Shown here piece by piece: positions 1-9,689 of a stretch of 64,000 nt of DNA; position 1 is the first letter of the stretch, and each line of letters opens with the position of its first letter. A program made the translations under genes and the position numbers. Below the pieces are notes generated by a model. The model worked only from the letters and a program-made list of their open reading frames with translations, was not told the DNA's origin and searched no databases. The DNA comes from Augochlora pura (taxonomy: Eukaryota; Arthropoda; Insecta; Hymenoptera; Halictidae): NCBI RefSeq assembly GCF_028453695.1, contig NC_135772.1, positions 6,014,001-6,078,000 on the forward strand, in the 5' to 3' direction.

Positions 1-186
1 CAGCCATAGAATCCACTGGGTTCGTTCTGTCTCTCTTGATCATCTCCCATTTTCTTCTTAAATTAACTGCGCATAGAACGCAGTAGATCGGTGGGGAATA
101 AAAAAGTTCTTGAAATAAGTGACGACTGTATATGTATATCCTTATTTTGAAATAGGAACTAATAGCAGGTCATACACAACACAGAT

Positions 187-686
187 TTATTTCCTATAAC
201 TGCGAAAATTATTCAACGCATGTTCTTTTGAATATGTACATGTTTTGATTAAAGATGATGCATGCACCACATTTGCAATAAAAACCTTCTGATCTCCATG
301 CAGGGCTTTCAGCATCCTAATTGCTTTACGACTTTCTTCCAGGAAAGTAGGAATATGAGAATTAACCATCACAAATGGGATTGGATGATGCCAATAGATA
401 TTTCTTTGGCAACTATTGATATCATCCAATCCCATTCGTGAGGTCTCCTCTTCACCACTTGGAGCAGATTCCGAGCGGAATCCCTAATACCACTGGTCAC
501 ATTAAACCGCCAATAGACACACTGGCCTTGAGTAAAAATTCCACGGACATTCAGGATGCTGGGAAGCCTGTCTTTATTCTTGTATACATATTTGAAATGA
601 AAACAGTATCTGTGTCCTAGTTTATCACCGGCGGAAGTTCCCAGTATCAAATACAAATTTCCTTGGAGGTGATTAAAACAAAAATC
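187..686 (-). pseudogene. Unrecognised coding-like segment, frame interrupted
   Basis: Two protein-like reading frames on the minus strand overlap in different phases. The upstream frame (about 686 down to 588) reads NHLQGNLYLILGTSAGDK and continues to an FHFKY stretch. The downstream frame (483 down to 187) begins after a possible acceptor TATTAG at 484-489, reads SGEEETSRMGLDDINSC, and ends at a TAA near 187. A GTATAC donor at about 587 would join the two in phase 0 with an intron of about 100 bp. Further upstream a frame starting with MCPTYLCRKLKQTQ near 795 would need one more intron or a frameshift. I do not recognise the family. It is either a small gene with short introns or a decayed one. 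It is divergent to the gene at 919 and probably shares its promoter region. Confidence 0.3.
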
Positions 687-918
687 CTGATTAATTTGGT
701 GTTATATCTAAATTGGAAACGACCATAAGATTAAGTACACTTTCCTGAGTTTGTTTCAATTTTCTACACAAGTAAGTGGGACACATTTTTGTTTACGTTG
801 GGAACATGATACAGAATAGTTCACTGTTTTAGCTTAGAACGGATGTACAAATCGTATAAATAACGAGTCCGGATTTCTGTTTGTATCTACAAAGCACAAC
901 ATTAGTTTTATTTTAAAT
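687..918. promoter_or_regulatory. Short intergenic, presumed bidirectional promoter
   Basis: About 230 bp of AT-rich DNA separates the minus-strand segment ending at 686 from the start codon at 919. A TATA-like string (CGTATAAATA, about 854-863) lies roughly 60 bp before the plus-strand ATG. Assignment as a promoter is inferred from the head-to-head arrangement. Confidence 0.3.
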
Positions 919-1664
919 ATGGGACTTAACCCGATGAGATGGAAAACCAAAAACGTGTTGTATTCAGCATTAATGTTGTTTATTTTTTATATACTATTCA
1001 TATATAAGAAAAAGTCTCAAGTAATTTTTGAAGGCACTATACAAAACTCAAATCCAATTCATGTTTGGGAATATGTAGCAGATTTTAGCAACATGAAGAA
1101 ATTAAATCCAACAATGTGTGTGAAGGCAATATATAATTATTGATAACTATTTTCATTTATTCCTTATTATTTAAAAGAAGTATTTTTAACTTTAGAGAAG
1201 AGTTTGATATAATCGCAGAAAGTGGAAATTATGATCATTGGAAATATTCGGTCGAATATACCGAACGTTTAAGTCACATACCAATTATTCGAAATATTGC
1301 GCAAGGACATTATGCCATACGACAAGATAATCACGGATATTTAATCACGTCAAAACATCAGACATGCTTTTTTTCTAAACTAGGATGCTGTGAGTTCAAT
1401 TTTTTGAAATTCGGACTTGATAATAACGATTTGATCAGACTTTTAAATCGTGAATTTAAAATTCTGATTCATGTTTCAGTGGAATCGATCTCGCAATTCA
1501 GATTCGATAGAGATGGAGCTAACGATACGAAATGTATCGAAACAGTGCAATATGAGTGTCCGATCGTATTTTCGGAATTGTGTTACAGAGAAGTGATGTA
1601 TCAACGAGAGGAAATCATAAAAAGATTAAAAGCGGTATTTTCCGTAGATGAAGTTCAGAATTAA
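919..1664 (+). CDS. Membrane-anchored SRPBCC/START-like protein
   Basis: Two exons, 919-1115 and 1196-1664, joined across an 80-bp intron (GTGTGTG donor, CTTTAG acceptor, phase 2), give 221 residues. The N-terminus has one hydrophobic segment (about residues 13-28) followed by KKK, so it is probably a signal anchor. From residue 32 the pattern FEGTIQNSNPIHVWEYVADF then a conserved NP is typical of the start of the SRPBCC helix-grip fold (polyketide-cyclase/coenzyme-Q-binding type). The rest alternates beta-like strands and ends in a long C-terminal helix (REEIIKRLKAVF), as the fold expects. The splice fuses KLNPT to IEEFDII without a break. Ligand and role are unknown; lipid or hydrophobic ligand binding is only a family-level guess. 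Both exons also stay open as separate frames, which makes the intron call worth RNA confirmation. Confidence 0.6.
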
Positions 1665-2364
1665 TAATATTTTATCAATTATATTTACATATATATGTAC
1701 ACATTACTAAAGGTTCCAATATAATTTTAGTATACATTCATTTATATGTTTCATATTGTACATTATCGTGATATAATTGTTATAATAAATATATTATTCT
1801 AACAAGTACTTAGACAAGATTTTATTTTTAATTTATTATCAGTATACAATGATCATAATTGATATACATATAGTACAGCAAGTAAATTGGGTAAGTAGAA
1901 AGAAACATTAACTTGTTCTATTTTGCATTTAAATATATAGTTTTTATTTAAACTTTCGATTCTAATCTCTTATTACTTCTAGTTTTATTATGACAAGTTC
2001 AGAGAAGGATATGAAATTTATTCTAATTTTCCTTTGTTTATATACTTATATATTCATTTCCAAAAATTGTTTTATGTACAATTTATGTACAATAAGTATC
2101 GATAATGTTGACACCCTATATACATAATTATAGTTCTTGTTGTTAGTATGGCCAACATTTGAATGTAAAATCTCTGATGACAAAGTGACAAAAAAGAAAG
2201 TGGTGGGGAGATCAACAATTTATCGAAAACATTCATATGAGAGAACGTGAGAATAGGGAACAGAGAACCAGAAGCGTTTATATTTTTATTTGTATTTATT
2301 GAAATATATACCGTTTATAGTATTTACTTAATATTCTGTATACAATTATATCACAGCCCGAAAC
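1665..2364. other. AT-rich intergenic: 3' end and next promoter
   Basis: Non-coding AT-rich DNA. It holds the 3' UTR of the SRPBCC-like gene (AATAAA-type signal in TATAATAAATAT near 1780) and the presumed promoter and 5' UTR of the eIF4E2 gene. I see no further structure. Confidence 0.5.
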
Positions 2365-3987
2365 ATGTCCAATAAATTCGAGGCGTAAGTGCAACTAGCG
2401 TTCTCCTTATTTCATCGTGCCTTTTTCTGTGGGCTAGATAGAGGTTAGATGTATTTTAAATGGACAATGACATTGATCAGTAAAATTGCCGTATATTACA
2501 CTTCACATTCATTTAAGCTAGCAATTTAACATTAGTTAATAGTGTTGGTTAAGTATTTTTCAAAAAATTCTGCAGAACGAAACATGGAATATGCAACTGC
2601 ATTTGTCAAACATCGAGTGTTCCACGTTTGTATTGTAGTTCGTATTCTTACTTTTACATTTTTGTTAACTGTTTCGAAATAATTGACTGACACGTGAGCG
2701 TGAGAATAACATTTTTCGTTCTGAAAACAATTACTCGTACACAATCTGGTGATGCTGTTTACTAAAAGTATGAAATAAATAAACAGGCTGTTAAAAATAA
2801 ATTAATTTGTCTTGTAAAGTTGTTCAGAAAAATCCATGTTAATTGCCACAAGGGTTCGTTGAAACTTGTTATATAAATGATAGTAGTACTTGCAGGTTAA
2901 AGACTAATGAACAAAGTGGAGATGATCAAACACAGTCGAAAGATAATCAAAAATCTGAGAAAGATCCACTAGTAAGTAAAAGTGACCTCTTCGTTTATTA
3001 AATATCTTTAGATGTTAATCAAATATACATTAAAAAGTGCTTACTTATTATAGCCTCGTATAGACATTAATCCAAATGAGCACAAATTACAATATGCGTA
3101 TGCATTGTGGTATAGTCAACGCAGTCCTGGTAAACAGTCAAGTATACAAAGTTACGACCAAAACTTAAAATTGGTTGGTAGGTTTGCGAGTGTGGAACAA
3201 TTTTGGAGTCTTTATAGTCATTTAGTCCGGCCATGGGAATTGACAGCATCTACAAATTTCCATCTTTTTAAAGTTGGAATAAAACCAATGTGGGAAGTAT
3301 GTATATTTTGATATGTACTATATGTGATATATACATATATCAAAAATGATTATTAACTATCTATTCAAAATACTATATTTATAGTGTGTTTTTTCAAAAG
3401 AAGGAGTCTGAGACATTCTGATTTGTCTTTTGTCGCTACCAAGCCACAATCTGTCCACACCATTTTGGAATGGTTAAACATTCAAATGTTATTGGTTTCA
3501 AGCAATTACAATGGGATGAATAACTATTACGATTAATAACATGCATTAGGTCTCTACTTTAAAATTTCTATTTCTTACAATAATGTGTTTCTTGTTTCAG
3601 GATGAAGCAAATCAGAAAGGAGGTAAATGGGTAGTAAGATTAAAAAAAGGTTTAGCATCTAGATGTTGGGAAAATTTGATATTAGCTATGTTAGGAGAGC
3701 AATTTATGGTTGGAGAAGAAATTTGTGGAGCTGTGGTATCTGTAAGATATCAAGTAAGTTGGATTTTAGTGCATTCAAGAAAGATGTCTATCTTCAAAAA
3801 ATCGTTAACCACCCTTGATTATTCTTTTCAGGAGGACATAATATGTGTATGGAATAGAACTGCATCTGATTATGCAACCGTAGCACGTATTAGAGACACG
3901 TTGAGGAGAGTATTACATCTTCCAGCAAATGCCTCTATGGAGTACAAAACCCACAATGAAAGTTTAAAAAATGTTCATCGGCTCTAA
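2365..3987 (+). CDS. eIF4E2: eIF4E type 2 (4EHP) cap-binding translation repressor
   Basis: Five exons (2365-2384, 2896-2971, 3054-3296, 3601-3753, 3832-3987) join in phase to 215 residues, close to other 4EHP proteins. 4EHP binds the mRNA 5' m7G cap but not eIF4G, so it blocks translation of selected mRNAs in the cytoplasm with partners such as GIGYF. The cap-sandwich residues are visible: Y66 in SYDQN, where canonical eIF4E has Trp, and W112 in KPMWE. The GGKWVVRLKKG loop and the near-invariant ASRCWENLILAMLGEQF helix identify type 2 rather than canonical eIF4E. The MEYKTHNESLK tail is also family-typical. The first exon encodes only MSNKFEA, and its GTAAGT donor together with the phase fixes the start. 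The C-terminus is short (NVHRL) compared with the vertebrate protein. The minus-strand open frame inside intron 1 is chance. Confidence 0.94.
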
Positions 3988-4912
3988 TATTGTCTGATGC
4001 TAACACCGTTGTTTGAGTTTTTCATGATGAATCCTGAGGTAAATTAATAAATTAATTAGCTGCAAACATATTGACATATATTACATGATCTGTTATATAC
4101 CGTTTGTATGATTTTTTATTTAGCCAATTGGTACTTGTGAGAAGATATTTCTTAGGAGAAAAATATTTTATGACTACAAAATTTGAATGGACATCTTATT
4201 CAGAAACACATTTTATTCACGAATGTTCCATTGTAACTTATGTAAATAATAAATACATGTTGATAATAAGAAAACTCTTATTTCTAATATATATAAATAA
4301 TTTTCACATCTACTCATCTAGATCATTACACTAATATAACAGGTATTATTACATTATAATAATAGGAAACTTCTTTCTTGTTTTAAAGATTTTTATTCAA
4401 GGATATTTAAGTTCCAAAACTCATTTTACACAATATATTTATACATTTGTACATGAGATCATATTTTTATAGAATGCATAATTAAATCTCAATAATGTTT
4501 TGTACATAATTTTTCTATGTAAAAAGCATTTCAACGGAAATGAGATATTCATTTTTATACAAATATCTCATTTTTATAGAAAAAGATGTTATTATCAGAA
4601 TTTCTTTCGTATATGTACAGATTTTCTGTACACAGAATATACGTAGAGTAATGAAGCACGAATTTGTATAAGAATTTGTAATTATGTGTTATAAAATAAT
4701 AAAAGATTTTACACATGTCAATAAATATTAGCATTATTCACAATATAACATGACAGCTTATTATTTATAGACTAGAGTCAAGTATATCCAGTATCAAAAG
4801 AGAAATTTAATATCAAAAACCTTACAATAGTTGTGCTTTTTATCCCATGTTTAAGTCTATATACGAAGTTGATTTGAATCATTGTTTAAAGTTTCTTTCA
4901 TATATCCCAGAA
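3988..4912. other. Convergent 3' UTR region
   Basis: AT-rich DNA between the stop of eIF4E2 (+) and the stop of the MSP-domain gene (-). It includes AATAAA-type signals (for example AATAATAAAAGA near 4700). A short open frame at 4104-4334 has no family resemblance, so I treat it as 3' UTR. Confidence 0.5.
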
Positions 4913-6343
4913 TTATAGCCTTAAAATAATTATTGTAACCATACCTGTAATAGAAGAACCGATTGTATTTAATATCCTTAACTGCAAGAGGAATTCGCAT
5001 ACTTACCTAGTACAAATGAAAATATTAATTTCAAATTTATAGAGAGATGGAGATAATCAGGCACTACATTATTCTGATCTCCTTCTGCAGGTAGAAGTAA
5101 TCCAACTATACATATGATTCCAGCAAGCAATGCAACATAGTTTGTTCCTCCTAAAAATTAAGTAATAGATGTAATATATTTTTTTAAGTCAATATGCGTC
5201 TATTTTAATCTGTGTATTCATTATTTTATTTTATACTATTCTTAGTAATACTTATACAAAAAATAATAACAATTATAATATGTTGTATATAATAGAAAAA
5301 AGCATGCTTTTATTCTACTTTGGATTCTGATATATTTTATAGTAAGATTTTTTAGTCTATTAAAAATGTCTGACGTTATTAGCATACAGAATAATAATCA
5401 TATGCATATATGAACCCAAAAGCTAGTTTCAAAAAGTAAAGTAATAACCTTTATCCACAATAATATAATTTTTATCTATCGTATTAATGGCATAAATGAA
5501 TTGTATGTTTATCTTAAATGTCTCATTTAAATAAATCATTTTGCAATTTTGGTCATTTTAATGATATGTTGGATTTACATTCTGTAATAGTAAAAAATGA
5601 TATTTTTCAAGTAAACTAAACTAAATCTTTTCTGTTCTCTGTTAATCATGCTTTAATGAGCAATTGATTTAAGTTTATAACATCTAAAGATATTGACTTA
5701 CTATCAATTGCTTTATTCCGAGCTAGAAGTGCATACGATTGTTGCTGTATAGTTTCATTTATAGGAAGCTGTTGAAACATTTCTGGATCAGGAGTAGATC
5801 TACCAGTTGTATCTATTGTCCCAGGAAGAAGTTTAGCTTCAACATCTCGTTTTCCTATAGCCTATTAATATTCCCAATGTCTTAAATTATATTATTTTAA
5901 TAATAAAATTAAAATGTTATTTCTATTAAATTTTTACTGATTGAAAATTACCTGTTTAGTTGGATGCTCTTGCATTTGTATTCTAAATTTATCGATAACA
6001 TTGCAATTGTTTACTAAAGGTGCTATATGTCTGACAACAATGTCAACACAACATCTTGATTTAATTGTACCTTCTGGATCAACAACTTTATACTTGTTTG
6101 GTGCAGTGCATAATACTGTAATAATAATAATTTCTATAAGAATTTCATTAGAAAAGATTTCTATTTGTTATTATGTTTCATAGATGCAGAATATTTACCT
6201 TTAAATTTTACAGGAAAGTCATATGGATTATATAAAGTTAAAACTTGTTTGTGAGTAGATTGATCGTCTAAAAAGAAAGTAACACTTTGCGGAAACACAA
6301 ATACTGGTAATTTTCGAGGAGTTGCTGCTAATTGGAACTGCAT
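4913..6343 (-). CDS. MOSPD1: MSP-domain membrane protein, MOSPD1/3-like
   Basis: Five exons on the minus strand (6199-6343, 5952-6115, 5702-5861, 5007-5150, 4913-4944) join in phase to 214 residues, about the length of vertebrate MOSPD1. The N-terminal MSP domain (about residues 10-120) contains LPVFVFPQ, DDQSTHKQVLTLYNPYDF and the VLCTAPNKYKVVDPEG and CCVDIVVRH strands, all diagnostic of the family. A linker (about 105-155) leads to two C-terminal hydrophobic segments (YVALLAGIICIVGLLLP and LIFSFVLGMVTIIIL), so the protein sits in ER/Golgi membranes with the MSP domain cytosolic. MSP domains of this family bind FFAT-type motifs at membrane contact sites; partners here are unknown. The last exon is only 32 nt and follows a 62-bp intron. 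A possible 5' UTR acceptor lies at 6376. The choice between MOSPD1 and MOSPD3 as orthologue is not certain. Confidence 0.93.
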
Positions 6344-8516
6344 TATATTTGTTATATTTTTTGTGGTCCATGCACCTATAAAATTGAAAATACGTCATTC
6401 TTACCTACTTCTAACAGATCATTACCATATTTACATTATCTACTATATCTTTTTAATTTCAATACCCTTTCAAATAATTAATAAACTCACATTCCTTTAC
6501 TAAAAAGGTTGCAATGCTTTCTTTAATAACTTTTGAATAACTTACCTTTAAAAGTAAGTACTTCACGAAGTATATAAATAGGGTTGAAAATCGTATGTCA
6601 CTAGATTTAAATACAAAATTAAAGGTTTAAAACAAACAATAATATCAATTAAAACACTACAATACTTTCGTACATAAAGATTTCAAAATCTCATAACCAC
6701 TTTAACATTACGATTCGCATAGAAAAATGTCTAATCACGTTAACAAATAACTTCGTTGCGTTAATCAACTGCAATAAATGTATAATTAATTATGTAGTAG
6801 CTTCTGTTAGAGTTTGTATTTGCAGGCTTGTTGGCATCATATAGGTCCGTTTAATTGTAGGTGATTCTACTAGCGAATCATTCTTTTGGATGCGTATCGC
6901 ATCGGATTTAACAACATTTACCACTGACTGTGCAATAAATCTCGTGAAGCATATACATACATATGTACGTACAATACATCACTATCACTCTTTACTGTAT
7001 TGTTCAAAATCAGCTGTTTCTACCCCCTTTTTTATTAAAAAATTTAATTACATAATTGAAAATTACTTTCTCATTCGTTTAATACTGAATAACATATATG
7101 TACATATGTTTAAGTATCAATAAAATTCATGCAATACATATAAAAAAGTCATAACGTAAGGTATTCAAAAAGATTTAAATATTTTGATGATTTTAAATGA
7201 TTTTATTGTGAAATGTAATCATCAAGTATGTATACAATTCATTATTTTTATTTATTTGTAATGAAGCAATACACGATACAATATATATTTATACAAAATA
7301 AACAAAATAATATTAGAAATTAAACTTCTGGAAATTGGTTCTCAAAAAGTTTTGTATTTTGCCTGTGTAAAAATATTTTATAGCATTGACATATAGCATG
7401 TACAACTTGCTTTTGTTGACGATTGTAGATTTATATATTATATAAAATAATCGGCTGCTATAAATATGTAGTATCTACAGGAATTTTGAATTATTTCTAT
7501 CAGTTCCACAGAATGTAGGTACATATGACTAACTCCAAACTCCAATACCTATACGTCTTTTCATTCTCTCTAAGCAAGCGTTTGTATCCCCGCAATTTTA
7601 CTGATTATCCAATCTGTAATGAAGCCTGTCTTAGCATTGATTCGCCAGCCAATCAACTTAAAGAAATTTCTGCTTCTACTATCGCTAATGGCGCGCATTA
7701 CGACCGGAGAACCTTGCAGGACCATATTCCATAGAACTTCCAAGAACCATATTCGGAGGTAACGAGGTTCTTGAATGAAGAGAATGCAGCGAATTGCTGT
7801 GTGCTGATTGGCTGACAATTTATAGCTGAACAGTGCCGCCCTTGTGGTCAACGACAAAGAGAGGAAATAGCAAGTAAGCAAGATAACATAACATCAGCAC
7901 TACCTATGCGAAACGAATCACACCACACCAGTATAGCTTGTCTCACTTTATTGTATTTGCAATCTCACTCACTGCAAAATTCGATCTTTAAAAAACTTCA
8001 AATAATGAAATTTGTTACCTCATAATAGACATTGGGATCTGTTACCTCAATAGAAATTGGGATCTATTGAGAAATAAAACATTTTTAGAAGACGCAGCAA
8101 GTAGCAGCTATTAGATATCTAATTTAATATTAATCCTCCGCTGTCACACTTCCTATACATAAGTTTTTTTTTGTTATTATACGTATTTCATGAGATAATT
8201 TAACTTTTATTCAAGAATTTTTTTCATAATCTCACAAATAACGAAGATATTTAAATATGTACTTCTATTAAAAGAATATTATCTTGTCGGGGATTCAAGG
8301 GACATCAAAGAGGCAATTATGGTGAATTTTTGAAACTAATGGCATAGCAGTGAAATGTATAAGAGTGGATTAGAAATAATAAGGAATGTAAAAGTAGTAG
8401 ACGGGAAAACTATCACCGAATATAATGACTTATTACAAAAATGAAAACAGTACATAATTCATTTTATAAGTGTTACAAGATTATCAGCGACATTATTCAG
8501 ATGTCAGTAAATTAAC
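6344..8516. other. Intergenic, MOSPD-like upstream region
   Basis: AT-rich DNA with the 5' UTR and promoter of the minus-strand MSP gene (roughly 6376-6900). A more GC-balanced block at 7520-7900 contains one arm of an inverted duplication (7741-7835). The open frames on both strands in 7525-7881 show no recognisable protein. Confidence 0.45.
7741..7835 (+). repeat. Copy 1 of a diverged inverted duplication with CCAAT box
   Basis: Begins CAAGAACCATATTCGGAGG and includes GCAGCGAATTGCTG followed by CTGATTGGCT, an inverted CCAAT box. A diverged reverse-complement copy lies at 9064-9153. The two match over about 90 bp and then diverge. This may be a dispersed repeat or a duplicated promoter module. 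Confidence 0.6.
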
Positions 8517-8689
8517 CTATCGACTTTTTTTTTTTATTAAACTATGTTCTTTCATATTAGCAAATTGTTTTCTGTATTCCAGTACAAGTTGTAGTATATA
8601 CTGTTCCTCTTCTTCATTTTTTGATAATATCTTATTATATTCCTCCATAGGCTTAAGCCCACGTTTAGCCCATTTCCAATGAATGTGTC
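8517..8689 (-). other. Coding-like short ORF or exon remnant
   Basis: The minus-strand frame reads WKWAKRGLKPMEEYNKIL and continues through an acidic EEEEQYILQLVLEYRKQF helix to a TAG at 8517-8519. From the internal ATG (8646-8648) it would encode 43 residues. The composition is far more protein-like than the surrounding DNA, but no splice acceptor or good start lies just upstream, where a stop occurs about five codons before the WKW. It could be the last exon of an unresolved gene or a fragment of a dead one. I do not recognise the family. Confidence 0.3.
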
Positions 8690-9063
8690 AAAATATTTCC
8701 GAGGAACATATTTATCTCAAAGTACATTGAACCGCTTTCGCAAATTACACTGTTCGAAACAGATTTCATTTATTTGAACGTTGAAGCTCTTTTACAAATA
8801 ATATTTCATGACGCGTGCCTCAGATGGCGCATCAATCTAACGAATGCGCGGAAAGAGTGAACCGCAAGCACTTCAAAGTAAGGCAAGTCCTATCCATGTG
8901 CACACCACCCATAGAACTTGGTGGGTATCATTCTATTTCTCTTCATCGTATCTTGTTCGCTTTCTACAGTACTTGCGCGAAGCTAGATGCGTAGTAAAAT
9001 AGTGGGGATGTACGAGCCAGCTTAGGGAGTACGAAAAGTGTGCAGTAGTAGGACTCATTACTG

Positions 9064-9153
9064 TATTCAACTGTGAACCGCCAGCCTATCAGAGCGCAGC
9101 AATTCGCTGCTACTCTCAATTCAAGATCCTTGTTGCCCCCAGATATGGTTCTT
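9064..9153 (-). repeat. Copy 2 (inverted) of the CCAAT-box duplication
   Basis: Reverse complement begins CAAGAACCATATCTGGGGG and includes GCAGCGAATTGCTGCGCTC and CTGATAGGCT, matching the copy at 7741-7835 in opposite orientation. It lies about 540 bp upstream of the cyclophilin start codon, so it may fall in that gene's promoter. Confidence 0.6.
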
Positions 9154-9689
9154 GAATTGAGAGATTACTGTACTTTCATGGATTCAACAATATGGCACTG
9201 AGTGATCACCTTCGCAATTGACTATATATGTATTCCATTGCTACGGTTATACATTGTTGATATTTACGTATTGATACAACAAACATTCATTAAGGGTGGA
9301 AAAAAATGATACATGTGTAGTGTATATACTAATGAGTTCACAGTTTATTAAGTAACCGGAGCGGTTGGATTGAGCAATTCTAACCTTACTCCAGAAAATT
9401 CTTCTCTGGACTTCACGCGTGTTTCTGTTACTTATATCGGTAACATTTTCTATTTTTGGAAATAAGTGTACTTTTTGATGCATTTTATATTATAGTTAAC
9501 AAAGACATAGGATTACAATTTTTTCTTTCTACCTATGATATTAGCTAGTAGTACATGTACAATGTATGCATGTGATAAGAATTCATGCAGGACATCTAAT
9601 TTATACAGAATATCTTTTAAGTATATGAGTAACTCTTAATTATCCGTAATTTTTTGTACTTCCAGGAATATTAAAAAAGTATCACCATA

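Noticed and set aside
2532..2744. 70-codon minus-strand open frame
   Set aside because: It lies in intron 1 of eIF4E2 and has no homology or splice context.
3583..3600. Upstream in-frame ATG before exon 4 of eIF4E2
   Set aside because: It lies in the polypyrimidine tract before the TTTCAG acceptor, so it is intronic.
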